Notes: generated by a model from the sequence alone, not told the origin. A stretch of DNA of 64,000 bases from an uncultured Chitinophaga sp. (GCF_946479755.1 NZ_CAMLHC010000024.1:61261-125260), one strand, 5' to 3'. Numbered from the stretch's first letter, positions 43,887-53,851 are shown. Translations and numbers: made by a program.

Positions 43887-44985
43887 GTTCCGAAAATTTA
43901 TGGTTCCAGCAATGGTGATAAAAGCGAATGGTTGCTGTAATGGTTTTTTTCCAGGAAAAGAGGCTGGCCTGCTGATACCCTTTTTGTATGATATGCTGCC
44001 GGAAGGAGCGGGACTCCAGCCGCCGGATACTGAGGGCGAAGGCTTCTGCATGGGGCGTGGTGGTGAGCAGCCCGGCGTCGCCCACTACTTCAGGGACGGA
44101 GGTGCGGTTGCAGCCTACTACGGGGCATCCGGCTTTCATGGCTTCTCCCGGTGGAAATCCGAATCCTTCATACACGGAAGGGTACAGCAAACAGAAAGCA
44201 TGGTTGTACAGGTAGTTCAGTTCCTGGTTGGTGGCAACGGGCAATACCTGGTACCTGCCGGGCAGGCGGTGTTGCAGCAGGGCGGTTTCTGTTTTAGTGA
44301 GCGGCCCGCCGCCGACTGCCACCAGCCGGTATGGCTGCGGGAGCAGCGCGATGGCTTCTACGGCGGCCCGGAAGTTTTTATAGTGGCTGCGGCCTCCCAC
44401 ATACAATACAAAGGGTTGCTGGGTGAGGCGTGCGGCCAGTCCAGGCGGCGCCGTCATTACATGCGGGAAAAAATCGTCGCTGATGCCATGGTGTATGACG
44501 GTGATTTTCGCGGGGTCTGTCTGCGGATAAAAATGCAGCAGCTCCTGCCGCGTGCTGTCGGAGATGCAGATGATACCGTCTGCTTTACGGATGCCGTAGG
44601 CTTTCTGCTGGATGTTGACAAGCCCGCGGGGGAAAGAGGTGGACAGCTTCCGTTCATGTGCGAAGTCATGCACGGTGAGTATGTTGAGCACATCTTTCTG
44701 TGGAGACACCCGCAGGTAACCGCCGTGGAAAATGGCGCGGGCGGGAAGCCGGCACCGCAGCGGCAGATAACGCAGCACGCTCCGTGGCAGAATGCTCTCC
44801 CGTATGCAGGGCCACTGCTGATAGGCGATCTGTCGTTCAAAAACATTGGCCGAGGCATGGTTGGCATTCAGCAGATATACCGGCAGGCCGCTACGGCCAA
44901 CGCCTTTCAGCAGCTCCAGCCAGTAGGCCGAAACACCGCCGGCCTGCTGAATGGAAAAAACGATATTGTCGAGGTATATTCTCAT
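43870..44985 (-). CDS. Family 4 glycosyltransferase
   Basis: A 371-residue GT-B glycosyltransferase. It begins MRIYLDNIVFSIQQAGGVSAYW and has the typical donor-domain run FVLYVGGRSHYKNFRAAVEAI and YPSVYEGFGFPPGEAMKAGCPVVGCNRTSVPEVVGDAGLL with the E-x7-E motif. The start at ATG 44985 overlaps the stop of the upstream polymerase-like gene by 4 nt (ATGA), which decides it; the longer open frame continuing upstream is a shadow of the polymerase gene. Confidence 0.92.
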   Translation of the reverse strand: MRIYLDNIVFSIQQAGGVSAYWLELLKGVGRSGLPVYLLNANHASANVFERQIAYQQWPCIRESILPRSVLRYLPLRCRLPARAIFHGGYLRVSPQKDVLNILTVHDFAHERKLSTSFPRGLVNIQQKAYGIRKADGIICISDSTRQELLHFYPQTDPAKITVIHHGISDDFFPHVMTAPPGLAARLTQQPFVLYVGGRSHYKNFRAAVEAIALLPQPYRLVAVGGGPLTKTETALLQHRLPGRYQVLPVATNQELNYLYNHAFCLLYPSVYEGFGFPPGEAMKAGCPVVGCNRTSVPEVVGDAGLLTTTPHAEAFALSIRRLESRSFRQHIIQKGYQQASLFSWKKTITATIRFYHHCWNHKFSEHEYPV

Positions 44986-46412
44986 TGTTCTCCTATTAAC
45001 AAAGGCCGCCCGGCCCGCTCCTCTTCCGGCGCCGGTTGACACAGCATGGCCGTAATGAGCAGGAACAGGTCGATCTGGCTGAAAAAAAAGCAGACCACCA
45101 CATACACGAGGTAGTCCCGCTGAAAAGGCGGCAGCTGTCTGTCGGCCCTCGTCAGCAGAAAAAAGAACAGCAGCAGGCCGAAAAGGCCGAACTCCGCCAG
45201 GATATAAAACCAGCGCATATTCAGGTTGTGGCCGCCCACACCTTCCAGCTGCTGCATGTAACGCAGCTGCCCGGAGAAATACTGGCCGGGGATAAAAGTG
45301 CTGTTGCCCGGCCCGTAGCCGGTCCACAGCAGGTAAGGATGATCTCTCAGAAAATCTACTACCGGCAACTCCATATCGCGCTGCAGCGGAATGCCCAGTA
45401 CCTGGTTGTCGCGTTGCCAGTATTGGGTATCGTACCGGCTGAGGGACCGCTCCAGCAGCATACGTGAAATAGGCTGGTTCCTGTTCTTCAGATAGTACTG
45501 CATCAGCACATCCTTGGCGGAGGCGATACTGAGGAAAATACAAACGATCACGCCCAGGCTGGCCAGCGCCTTGAAGCGTACCAGCCGGACAGGCCGCAGC
45601 AGCAGAAATACGATGGCGGCCGACAGCATATTGATCCAGAAAGTCTGGGAAGATGTTTGCACGGCCATCAGGAAAACCCAGATGGCCGATTTGTAGTTGC
45701 GGTCGCGTAAGAAGATGGGTATCGTCAGGGAAATAAAAGCGCAAAAAACTTTCGGTTCGGCGAAGAAGGCCTGTATCCTTACGCCCATAGGACCGTTGAT
45801 CTGCTCCAGCATATACCGCTGCTGCAGCCCCAATAATTCGCCCAGGATGTCGTTTTGCAGCACCACCTGCACAAACAACTGCAGTATGCCGATGCCGGCG
45901 GAATACAGTGCGATCTTTTTCATAGTACGCAGCAGTCCTTCGAAAGAAATGCTGTCCCGTTCCTGCAGGATACGGGAGCCGATGGCAAACATCGGCAGGT
46001 AGTTTTTCAGATAGAAGTAGAGAGGCCGGAAGAAATAGGCGGTGGTGGTACCGGAAAGGGAAAAAGGATCTTTATAGAGTTGACCTACCAACATCACCAG
46101 CATCTGGGAGATCAGGGGGAACAAGAGCAACAGCAGGTATTCCCGCCGGATGCGCAGCCTGCCTGTCAGTACCTGGTGGCCCTGGTCGATGGTGAGAAAC
46201 AGCGCCACAAAAAAGGAAGCGTTGAAAGTAGGGCCGATCATCATAACGGTGTACGCTTCGGTAGCAAAAGCGTACAGCAGCATATCGAGGATATTGATCC
46301 GCTTCCGGTGGTAAGCAATAAGTAACCATGCGGCGATCAGCAAGGGCATCGTTTCCTTGAAGATCTCCACAAAGAGATTACTGCTTCTGAGGTCGAGATA
46401 AGCGGAATCCAT
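44982..46412 (-). CDS. O-antigen polymerase/ligase-like membrane protein (Wzy-type)
   Basis: A 476-residue protein with about ten to twelve transmembrane segments. A large extracytoplasmic loop lies before the last helices (about residues 315-400) and contains WTGYGPGNSTF and GVGGHNLNMRWFYILAEFGLFG, the H-N segment typical of Wzy/WaaL-type proteins. It would polymerise lipid-linked repeat units in the periplasm. It sits between two glycosyltransferase genes within the operon, and it shares the ATGA overlap with the downstream one. Confidence 0.82.
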   Translation of the reverse strand: MDSAYLDLRSSNLFVEIFKETMPLLIAAWLLIAYHRKRINILDMLLYAFATEAYTVMMIGPTFNASFFVALFLTIDQGHQVLTGRLRIRREYLLLLLFPLISQMLVMLVGQLYKDPFSLSGTTTAYFFRPLYFYLKNYLPMFAIGSRILQERDSISFEGLLRTMKKIALYSAGIGILQLFVQVVLQNDILGELLGLQQRYMLEQINGPMGVRIQAFFAEPKVFCAFISLTIPIFLRDRNYKSAIWVFLMAVQTSSQTFWINMLSAAIVFLLLRPVRLVRFKALASLGVIVCIFLSIASAKDVLMQYYLKNRNQPISRMLLERSLSRYDTQYWQRDNQVLGIPLQRDMELPVVDFLRDHPYLLWTGYGPGNSTFIPGQYFSGQLRYMQQLEGVGGHNLNMRWFYILAEFGLFGLLLFFFLLTRADRQLPPFQRDYLVYVVVCFFFSQIDLFLLITAMLCQPAPEEERAGRPLLIGEQ

Positions 46413-46422
46413 CTTGATGTAT

Positions 46423-47379
46423 CTATTTTGATGTTTTGATATTTTTTGATTTCGCCGTATTGTCTTTCAGCATCAGCCGATGATATAACCGGAGCAGCGT
46501 GGGGCTGCCCTTGATCACGTTGCGCACGGTGGTGTAAAAGCGGCTGGGAGAGTACATCATCGCGGCGGCGTACCGGTCGGCCGCTTCGTCGATGCGGCGC
46601 TCTTCCGGATAGGTGATGACGGGCAGCTGTCCGTAGTTGATCTTCTTAAACCAGCCGGGTTCATGCAGGGTATGCGTAGACCCGTTACCGTAACCGGTGT
46701 TACGTACCAGGCTCACATTGGGGGTGATGGTCCAGCCCTGGTTGAACCATACGCTGAGAAACCACTGTACATCCCAGGTGTCCAGCTGTTGATCGCATAC
46801 GGCTTTCATATCATGTTTCAGGGTGGGACTGAGCCCTTCTGTGGACAATCCCTGGTAACGTTGCAGTGAAAAATCATACTGCTGCCATGCCCTCCTCCAC
46901 GACGCCCAGCCCCATACGTGGGCGAAGCGGGAATAGTAGTAGGATGCGGGACCCCGTTGCCGGCCAAACTGGAAATTGCTGCCGTTGATATGCATAACGG
47001 CCGGATCGTGCCGGTAATGCTGCAACATGGCAGTGCAGAAAGAAAAAAAAGTAGGGTCCGGCAGGCAGTCGTCTTCCAGGACGATGCCTTCTTCGTTATG
47101 TTCAAAGAACCAGTTGAGCGCGCTGCTGACAGCTTTTCCGCAGCCGAGGTTGTGGGAACGGAAGAGGGTCTGCACGCTGCATGGCCAGTCGATAGCAGAC
47201 AAGACGGCCTGCCGGGTGTTTTCGCACTGCAGGGTTTCCCCGGGCCTGTCGGCACGGGGGCCGTCGGCCGCCACAAAGAGGCTGGCAGGCCGTTGCCGCC
47301 GCAGGCGGGCCATCTGCTCCCGCACCTTATCGGGGCGGTTAAAGATCAGTAACAAGACAGGCGTGTGCATCATAACCAT
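46423..47379 (-). CDS. GT-A fold glycosyltransferase
   Basis: A 318-residue glycosyltransferase. The start HTPVLLLIFNRPDKVREQMARLRRQ and the segment FFEHNEEGIVLEDDCLPDPTFF contain the EDD motif expected to bind a metal-nucleotide sugar, as in GNT-I-like and related GT-A proteins. RFAHVWGWASWRRAWQQYD and NQGWTITPNVSLVRNTGYGNGSTHT follow, which are common in a Bacteroidota group. Start candidates ATG 47379, 47373 and 47370 are close together. It overlaps the upstream FkbM gene by about 10 nt. Confidence 0.85.
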   Translation of the reverse strand: MVMMHTPVLLLIFNRPDKVREQMARLRRQRPASLFVAADGPRADRPGETLQCENTRQAVLSAIDWPCSVQTLFRSHNLGCGKAVSSALNWFFEHNEEGIVLEDDCLPDPTFFSFCTAMLQHYRHDPAVMHINGSNFQFGRQRGPASYYYSRFAHVWGWASWRRAWQQYDFSLQRYQGLSTEGLSPTLKHDMKAVCDQQLDTWDVQWFLSVWFNQGWTITPNVSLVRNTGYGNGSTHTLHEPGWFKKINYGQLPVITYPEERRIDEAADRYAAAMMYSPSRFYTTVRNVIKGSPTLLRLYHRLMLKDNTAKSKNIKTSK

Positions 47380-48077
47380 TCATTGCCTTTTAACCGGTTG
47401 TTTTTAAAAAAGTAGGTGTAGCAGGTTTTGGCGAAGAGGCCATATCCCATCTCCCGCATGAAACTCAGCACTTCACACTCGTCCCTGTCCAGTTCGTATG
47501 GCTGCGATTCCACCAGTACATAGGACGGCCGGTATTTGTCCCAGTTGTTGGAGCGCAGCACTTCAAGGTCCATTCCTTCTACATCTATTGTCATAAAGTC
47601 AATGGCGGTGCCGGCGGAAAGGTGCCGGTCCAGCACATCGGCCAGCGGCGCTGTTTTTACCTTCTTCCGGTCTATCACCTGGTAATAGGGTTTCTGGGTG
47701 TATTCCCGCACTTTTTCAGCCGAGAAGGTGTTCAGCGCCGGCTCGTTGAAGATCGCGTAGGTGAGCTCCTGCGGTACGCCGGAAACACCCATTTCCAGGT
47801 TGATGTCACCGGGCCTGTATTTGTTGAACAGCGCCTGCATGCCCGGCTGCGGATCGATATTGATACCCCGCCAGTTTTTTTGATAAAACAGGTAGGTGTT
47901 GGAAAAACGGAAGGGGTGGTGTGCGCCTACATCCACGTACACTCCTTTTTTCTTTTGATTGAAAATGCGTTTAAGGATGAGATCTTCCCCTTCTGAACTG
48001 TAAGCCACCACCCGGTACCGCATCCGTGGAAAGAGCGCGGTCAGGAGCCTTTTAATGATATTTTTTAGCTTATTCAT
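47370..48077 (-). CDS. FkbM-family methyltransferase
   Basis: A 235-residue methyltransferase with an altered motif I (GVYVDVGAHHPFRFSNTYLFY), then GINIDPQPGM and DFMTIDVEGMDLEVLRSNNWDKYRPSYVLVE, the FkbM hallmark region. The N-terminus is basic (MNKLKNIIKRLLTALFPRMR), perhaps membrane-associated. It is the third FkbM gene of the region and overlaps the flippase gene by 4 nt (ATGA). Confidence 0.88.
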   Translation of the reverse strand: MNKLKNIIKRLLTALFPRMRYRVVAYSSEGEDLILKRIFNQKKKGVYVDVGAHHPFRFSNTYLFYQKNWRGINIDPQPGMQALFNKYRPGDINLEMGVSGVPQELTYAIFNEPALNTFSAEKVREYTQKPYYQVIDRKKVKTAPLADVLDRHLSAGTAIDFMTIDVEGMDLEVLRSNNWDKYRPSYVLVESQPYELDRDECEVLSFMREMGYGLFAKTCYTYFFKNNRLKGNEWL

Positions 48078-49420
48078 GGGTTAATAGATTTGTGGGAACC
48101 ACTAAACAGGTAGTTGTTCCACGATTTGCGCAGGATATGACTGATATCTGTAAGGTCGTTGTATATCCTTGCGGGATGTATCATTCCGCAGGTGAGCGAC
48201 CATGCTTGTCCGCTTTTGTCCAGCGCCACCATCATAATGTATACGCTGAAGTATGCTGCCACGGTGGCAATGGCAGCCCCTTTTCCGCCCATGTACGGTA
48301 TCAGCAGAAAATTGATAACGATGTTGATGATGAGGCTGGCCATGTTGCTGTACAGGTAGCGCTTATATTTCCCTTCCACAAAAAGATACTGTACCATGAC
48401 CAGCATCAGGAACACCGGTATGGCCGACCACACATGGATGCGGAGGATGCCGGCGGCGGTGGAGTAGGCGGCGCCATACAGCAGGTGTATCAGCATACCG
48501 GCCGACAGGCTGATGACGGTGGCCAGCATCAGGCTGATGAGGCACGAAATGCGCAGCCATCTGCCCAGTGTTTGCAGATAGGCGGTTTTATTTTCTTCTT
48601 TTTTGCGGAACAGCATCGGCAGCATAGCGGTGGATACCACGGTAGGGAGCGCATACCATAATTCGGAAATACGTACGGCTACTACATAGTTGCCCAGTTC
48701 CTCCGGCGTAGAGAGGATGTTCAGCAGTATGTTGTCGATCTTCATAAACAGCACTACCAGCAGGTTGGCCATGATGAGCACCCAGCTGTCGCCCAGCAGC
48801 CGCCTGGCCATGCGGAGGTTCACCTGCCGCAGCGATAAAGGCCCGAACTGCAGGCTGTACCTGCCCACGATCCATACATAGGTGGCCACCAGCTCCAGCA
48901 ATGTAAGCCACAGGAACGTGAGCAGCGGGGCGTCGCAGAAGATGGCCACACATTTAAAAAGGCTGAAGAGCAGGAACACCGTTACTTTGGGGATGATCAC
49001 GCTTTTCAGGCTGTTGCTGACCTGGTAAAAGCCGTCCATTACATCGAACGACTGGAACAGCGCGGTAAAAGAAGAGAAAGTGATACACAGCAGGTACAGC
49101 GGGCCGGGGTTCATCAGGTGGACAAGGAAGATGCTGACGCCCATACAGACCAGCGCGGCTGTCAGCCGCATAAAGGCGACGGTGCTGACGACGCGGGACG
49201 ATTCTTCCTCCTCCGCCATCAGCTCTTTGATCACCAGCTTGTCCATTCCCAGTACGGCGATGCTGGCCATGATCAGGCTGAAGGCGATGGTGTAGTTCCA
49301 TATGCCGAACACACGCGGCCCCAGGTGCCGCGCCATCAGCGCCAGCACCAGTATGCCCGGGAAGAGCTTACTGATTTTGTCGATCAGCAGCCAGCTGCTG
49401 TTTTCAAATACTTTACGCAA
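48074..49420 (-). CDS. Polysaccharide flippase, Wzx/MATE-like
   Basis: A 448-residue membrane protein with about 12-14 transmembrane segments. The start FENSSWLLIDKISKLFPGILVLALMARHLGPRVFGIWNY is a strong match to the Wzx/RfbX family, and YMGGKGAAIATVAAYFSVYI lies in the C-terminal half. It would flip lipid-linked repeat units across the inner membrane. It overlaps the Wzc gene by 8 nt. Confidence 0.92.
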   Translation of the reverse strand: MRKVFENSSWLLIDKISKLFPGILVLALMARHLGPRVFGIWNYTIAFSLIMASIAVLGMDKLVIKELMAEEEESSRVVSTVAFMRLTAALVCMGVSIFLVHLMNPGPLYLLCITFSSFTALFQSFDVMDGFYQVSNSLKSVIIPKVTVFLLFSLFKCVAIFCDAPLLTFLWLTLLELVATYVWIVGRYSLQFGPLSLRQVNLRMARRLLGDSWVLIMANLLVVLFMKIDNILLNILSTPEELGNYVVAVRISELWYALPTVVSTAMLPMLFRKKEENKTAYLQTLGRWLRISCLISLMLATVISLSAGMLIHLLYGAAYSTAAGILRIHVWSAIPVFLMLVMVQYLFVEGKYKRYLYSNMASLIINIVINFLLIPYMGGKGAAIATVAAYFSVYIMMVALDKSGQAWSLTCGMIHPARIYNDLTDISHILRKSWNNYLFSGSHKSINP

Positions 49421-51794
49421 TTCGTCTCGCTGTTTTTTTGAAGATAGTCATCCAGCTGCTCTTACGGTTTTTCCTTTCATCGTAGGAATACTTACCATAA
49501 TAGTAGTACGGATAAAATGTGTCCTGGATAATACCGTTGAAAATGAGTCCTTTCTTCCTGAAATAAGTCTCTTTCAGGCTTTCTTCCATGGCTACCAGTC
49601 TTGCTTTGTGAGTATAGTTGTACCGGATGGCGAACAGGGTACAGTCCACGTACGGCGCCATGCTTTTGGCGTCTGATACGATGCCCACCGGTGAAGTATC
49701 GATGATGATATAGTCGAACCTGTTTTTAAGTTCTGCCAGCAAAGCCACCATGCGCGGGCTTTCTATCAGCTCTATCGGGTTGGGTGGTATGGGGCCGGCA
49801 GACACGAGGTACAGGTTATTGGCGTCTGGCACCTCCCGGATAATTTCGTCCATGGACTTGTTGCCGACGAGGTAGTTGGTGATACCGATTTTGTAGTCCA
49901 TGCCGAGGAAGCTGGACAGCTTGGGTTTGCGCAGGTCCATCTCCAGCAGCACCACTTTCTTGTTGTTGACGGTGAGCGAATTGGCGAGGTGGGCCGACAG
50001 GAAGGTTTTGCCTTCTCCGGAGATGCTGGAGGTGAGCATCACGGTGGCGGGTCCTTTGTGGTCGGCCAGCAGGAAGCGGAGGTTGGTGCGCAGGTTAAAA
50101 ATCTGTTCGGTGAGCACCTCGTGATTATTGAGGGAGAAGTCACGCACGCCTTCTGTTTGCTGGAAGATCTCGGCGATCACCGGCAGGTTAAATACCTGTT
50201 CAATCTCCTTGCGGCTGAGTATCCGCGGGTTGAGGAAATATTTGATGTATACATAGATGCTGACAGCGATGACGGCCAATACCACAAAGCTGATGAAGAT
50301 CATCGGTTTTTTGGGTGTTACGGGTTTTTCCGGTACGAAGGCCGGGGCAATTACTTTGTTGTCGATCACGTTGCTGGCGAAGGTAACGGAGGCTTCTTCC
50401 TTTTTCTTTAAGAGGTAGAGATAGAGGTTTTCCTTTACGCTCTGTTGTCTTTTGATATTGACATATTCCCGGGCGTAGGAAGGGATACTGGCTATCTTGC
50501 CCTGTATGGCGTTGACTTTCCGCTGAACGGTCTGCTGTGCCACGCCGGCATTGCGGCGGTAACCGCTGATGTAGTCGCGGATGGTGCCGCGTGCGGCGTT
50601 TACCTGTGCGTTGAGGTTTTCCATGAGAAAGCTGGAGGGCTGCACGGCGAGTGACAGTTTCCTTTGTTCGCGGAGGGCTTCTTCATAGCGGTTGATCATG
50701 CCGGTAAGGGTCTGGTCCACGCTGCCGGTGAGCGGCGTGAACGGGGTGCGGTTGTCCGGATTGTTGACGTATTGTTCCACCTGGTCCATTACCGCCATCT
50801 GCAGATTGGCTTCGTTCAGTTTGATGTCAGCGTCTTTTACCTGTTCCAGCGCCAGTTTGGAGCTGGCGTCGATATCGGTGATGCCGCGTTGTACCTTAAA
50901 CTGTTCTTCGGAGCGTTCCAGCAGGCCCAGCTCTTCTTTGAGGGAGTCGATGCGGGTGTTGAGGAAGTGAATGGTTTTAACGCCGGCTTTGTTTTTATCG
51001 CTGAGGGTGTAGTCGTTGTATTCGTCCAGCAGTGCGTTGAGGAAATCGGCGCTGCGTTGGGCCATGGGGTCTTTATAGGTGATGACGATCACGGTGGCGT
51101 CGCGGTTGACCAGCGCGGTGGTGATATCATCTACCGATTTGTAGGCCAGTTCTATCGCTGAATCCACTTCTATGCGGCAGATGCCGGATTCCGCGAGTGA
51201 TACGGTGCCGGCTTGCAGGGCGAAGGTATCTTTCCCGATGGAGAAGGGGGTGTTGGGGGCGACGGTAAAATGCAGGGTGCGTTTCTCTTTGCCTTTTCCC
51301 ATGCGTGCTTCCACGTCGAAGTCCTGGCGGACGCGGGTAACGTCGAAGACATAGTTGCCCGTGCGGGAGCTGTCGCTCAGCACCTGTATCACGACGGGCG
51401 ACTTCGGATACCATTCTTTATCCTGCAGGTGCTGCGGTGTAAAATACCGGACGTTGAAATGATTGCTGCTGATGACCCGCTGCAGGAGGATGGGGGAGTG
51501 CAGCACTTCCATTTCGTTCTCCATGTTTTTGCCGCTGTTGAACAGGGAGAGGGATTTGAGCATATCCGCTTCTTCACCGCTGCCTTTCTTTTCATCTTTG
51601 AGGTACAGGCGTGCTGACGACATGTAGGAGGGTGGTGTGTACCGGAGGTAAGCCCATCCTGCGGCGGCGGCCAGCAGGATGGCCAGCAGGTATAAAGGCC
51701 AGTGGAAGAGCATCTTCCTGAAAAGGTCGCCTATATCGATGGCGGCAGGCCGGTTGTGTATTGCTTTAAGCGGTGCCATGGGATGTTTTTTCAT
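49413..51794 (-). CDS. Polysaccharide co-polymerase and tyrosine autokinase, Wzc type
   Basis: A 793-residue inner-membrane protein. A first transmembrane helix (LYLLAILLAAAAGWAYL) is followed by a long periplasmic Wzz domain with coiled coils, a second helix (PMIFISFVVLAVIAVSIYVYI) and a C-terminal BY-kinase domain with Walker A SSISGEGKTFLSA (~590-600) and LEMDLRKPKLS as Walker A'. A tyrosine-rich tail (YPYYYYGKYSY, ~760-772) is the expected autophosphorylation cluster. It controls chain length and export together with Wza; it overlaps the Wza gene by 4 nt. Confidence 0.94.
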   Translation of the reverse strand: MKKHPMAPLKAIHNRPAAIDIGDLFRKMLFHWPLYLLAILLAAAAGWAYLRYTPPSYMSSARLYLKDEKKGSGEEADMLKSLSLFNSGKNMENEMEVLHSPILLQRVISSNHFNVRYFTPQHLQDKEWYPKSPVVIQVLSDSSRTGNYVFDVTRVRQDFDVEARMGKGKEKRTLHFTVAPNTPFSIGKDTFALQAGTVSLAESGICRIEVDSAIELAYKSVDDITTALVNRDATVIVITYKDPMAQRSADFLNALLDEYNDYTLSDKNKAGVKTIHFLNTRIDSLKEELGLLERSEEQFKVQRGITDIDASSKLALEQVKDADIKLNEANLQMAVMDQVEQYVNNPDNRTPFTPLTGSVDQTLTGMINRYEEALREQRKLSLAVQPSSFLMENLNAQVNAARGTIRDYISGYRRNAGVAQQTVQRKVNAIQGKIASIPSYAREYVNIKRQQSVKENLYLYLLKKKEEASVTFASNVIDNKVIAPAFVPEKPVTPKKPMIFISFVVLAVIAVSIYVYIKYFLNPRILSRKEIEQVFNLPVIAEIFQQTEGVRDFSLNNHEVLTEQIFNLRTNLRFLLADHKGPATVMLTSSISGEGKTFLSAHLANSLTVNNKKVVLLEMDLRKPKLSSFLGMDYKIGITNYLVGNKSMDEIIREVPDANNLYLVSAGPIPPNPIELIESPRMVALLAELKNRFDYIIIDTSPVGIVSDAKSMAPYVDCTLFAIRYNYTHKARLVAMEESLKETYFRKKGLIFNGIIQDTFYPYYYYGKYSYDERKNRKSSWMTIFKKTARRIA

Positions 51795-52552
51795 TTACTG
51801 AGAAGAATGATGGTGGTAGCCAGCGAAATGGCGCTGAGTATCGCCGGCAGCAGCTGCACCAGCCGCGACGTGGGGAACTGTTTGCCCGGACCGGGCTTGA
51901 TGTATACCACGTCGTTATTGGCCAGATAATAGTACGGTGAGTTCATGGTCGTCTTACTATCGTTCAGGTTCAGCGAGGTGTAATGCCTGACGCCGTCTAC
52001 TTCACGGATGACCATAACATCTTTCCTGTCGGCCGTAGTGTTCATGTCTCCGGCCATACTGAGCGCGTCGAGGATAGAGGCCCTTTCGGCGCCTATCCTG
52101 AAGGAGCCGGGGCGTGCCACATCCCCGAGCACCGAGACTTTGAAGCTGACCATGCGGGTAGACACGTACACGTTCTTCAGTGTCTTGGATAATTCGGTGG
52201 TCACTTCCTCATTGATCACCGCCGTGGTTTTGTTCCTGACATACATTTTTCCGGCGATGGGCAGCCGGATAAACCCGGCGCTGTCCACCAGGTATCCCTG
52301 ATCTACGCCTGTTCCCGACGGGCCGGGAGAACCGGAGAGGTTAGGGTTGAAGAGTTGTGTGACATCCTTGTCCGGGGTGCTGACGATGATCTGTAAGACG
52401 TCGCCCGATTGGATTCTTAGCTGTGGATACCGCCCGACAGGGTCGTAGCCGGTAGTGGCAGCAATGTCGTTGAAGTAAGTTATTTTCCTGCTGCCGGTGC
52501 ATCCTGCCAACCAGAGGGACAGGACCAGCAAGGTCACACGAAATGACTGCAT
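51791..52552 (-). CDS. Polysaccharide export outer-membrane lipoprotein, Wza type
   Basis: A 253-residue lipoprotein (signal peptide ending LWLAGC, Cys18). The poly-export domain is at ~45-140 (RIQSGDVLQIIVSTPD, GYLVDSAGFIRLPIAGKMYV) followed by an SLBB domain (VSVLGDVARPGSFRIGAERASILDALSMAGD, YYLANNDVVYIKPG), and a C-terminal hydrophobic segment (LVQLLPAILSAISLATTIILL) probably spanning the outer membrane. It is the first gene of the minus-strand operon. Confidence 0.92.
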   Translation of the reverse strand: MQSFRVTLLVLSLWLAGCTGSRKITYFNDIAATTGYDPVGRYPQLRIQSGDVLQIIVSTPDKDVTQLFNPNLSGSPGPSGTGVDQGYLVDSAGFIRLPIAGKMYVRNKTTAVINEEVTTELSKTLKNVYVSTRMVSFKVSVLGDVARPGSFRIGAERASILDALSMAGDMNTTADRKDVMVIREVDGVRHYTSLNLNDSKTTMNSPYYYLANNDVVYIKPGPGKQFPTSRLVQLLPAILSAISLATTIILLSK

Positions 52553-52642
52553 ACGGGTACCTGATGCTTTTTAATGAGAACTACGGATTGTTAGTTGATA
52601 TATCGAAGCCCTTCAGTGCTTTTCACTGAGGCGAAATAAACT

Positions 52643-53851
52643 TCAGGATGCCAATACGCTTTTGCGCCGCGGCAGGGTGGCCTGCCTGATTTTGTCCTGC
52701 GCCGGTTGTTCAAAATAATAGTAGACGATCCCGCTCAGAAGGATAATCATGCTGATAAAGCCGATCATCACCGGAGGATGGAGCAATACCCGGCGGTCCA
52801 GGTGCAGCTGTTGCATCACCAGTACGGTGGCAATCTGCAAAGGGAAATGCAGCAGGTAGATTGCGTAGCTGCAATTACCCAACACAGACCAGCGACGGTG
52901 CCAGGGGCCTATCACGGTTTCCAGCAATACCAGGGACAGGATGGTGCAGGGGGCCACTGTAACCCGGAAGAGCAGGTTTCTGACCACGCCGTAGGCGCTG
53001 GCGGACTGTTCTGCGCTGAGCTCAGGACGGAGCCTGCCGATATAGCTGTACCAGGCCTGTTCGAAGACAGGGTAAAAATAGTAAGACACGATGACCACCC
53101 CCCAGAGGATAACCGCTACTGCGCTGATGACCCGGAAGTAGGTCCGGATGTTTCTCTGCCGGAGAAGGTAGTTGTAGATATAGTATAAAAGCGCTCCGAG
53201 AAAAAAGGAAAACACGCCTTTGCCAATGAGAAAACCGTAGTGTTGCATGACAGCTCCCGCCGGAATCATCAGCAGCAGCAATGCTTTGTTGGTATGCCAC
53301 TTCATCCGGCAGATCAGGAAGAAGAGCAGGTAGAGAAACATCTCCACCGATACCGACCAGGAGGGTGCGTTAAAAGACGGCCCTACTTCAAATCCCCAGT
53401 TTTGCATAAAGAGGAGATTTAAAAAGAAGTGATAGGTGTCATTATATTGTATCACAAAATAATGCCCCAGCCGTTGTAACACCATCGGCTGTAAAATAGC
53501 TACCACCACCAGCGTGGCTATATGAAGCGGGTACAACCTCGATATACGGTACACCCAGAATTTTCTGAAATCCGTTTTGCCAGTCGCAACGGAATCAGCA
53601 TACAACCAGAAAAAAATAAAGCCCGATAACTGAAAGAAAATATCAACCGACACCATGCCATGCGTATAAAACATAGACAAAGCGGAATAAAAAGGCAGCG
53701 CTGTATTTAGTTCCCCTCCCAGCGTAAATACATCGTTCGGATAAAAGAACATTTGCCAGTGGAAGAGTACAACGATCACAGCCGCGATGCCCCTGAAAGC
53801 ATCCAGACTGTGGAAATAGGCCGGGACAATAGGGGGACGGGTCTTCGCCAT
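52643..53851 (-). CDS. Membrane acyltransferase, acyltransferase-3 (OafA/YrhL) family
   Basis: A 402-residue protein with about ten transmembrane segments. The family N-terminus is clear (FHSLDAFRGIAAVIVVLFHWQMFF, with the catalytic-type His and the R of DAFRG), and SVDIFFQLSGFIFFW and GPSFNAPSWSVSVEMFLYLLFF follow. It would acylate (often acetylate) sugars of the polysaccharide. It lies 90 nt upstream of the Wza gene on the same strand, with a short hairpin between them, so it may be transcribed separately. Confidence 0.9.
   Translation of the reverse strand: MAKTRPPIVPAYFHSLDAFRGIAAVIVVLFHWQMFFYPNDVFTLGGELNTALPFYSALSMFYTHGMVSVDIFFQLSGFIFFWLYADSVATGKTDFRKFWVYRISRLYPLHIATLVVVAILQPMVLQRLGHYFVIQYNDTYHFFLNLLFMQNWGFEVGPSFNAPSWSVSVEMFLYLLFFLICRMKWHTNKALLLLMIPAGAVMQHYGFLIGKGVFSFFLGALLYYIYNYLLRQRNIRTYFRVISAVAVILWGVVIVSYYFYPVFEQAWYSYIGRLRPELSAEQSASAYGVVRNLLFRVTVAPCTILSLVLLETVIGPWHRRWSVLGNCSYAIYLLHFPLQIATVLVMQQLHLDRRVLLHPPVMIGFISMIILLSGIVYYYFEQPAQDKIRQATLPRRKSVLAS

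Noticed and set aside
43870..45744. A 624-codon frame that would extend the family 4 glycosyltransferase far upstream.
   Set aside because: The upstream part lies on the same strand but within the polymerase-like gene and has no domain; the ATGA overlap at 44982-44985 gives a natural start.
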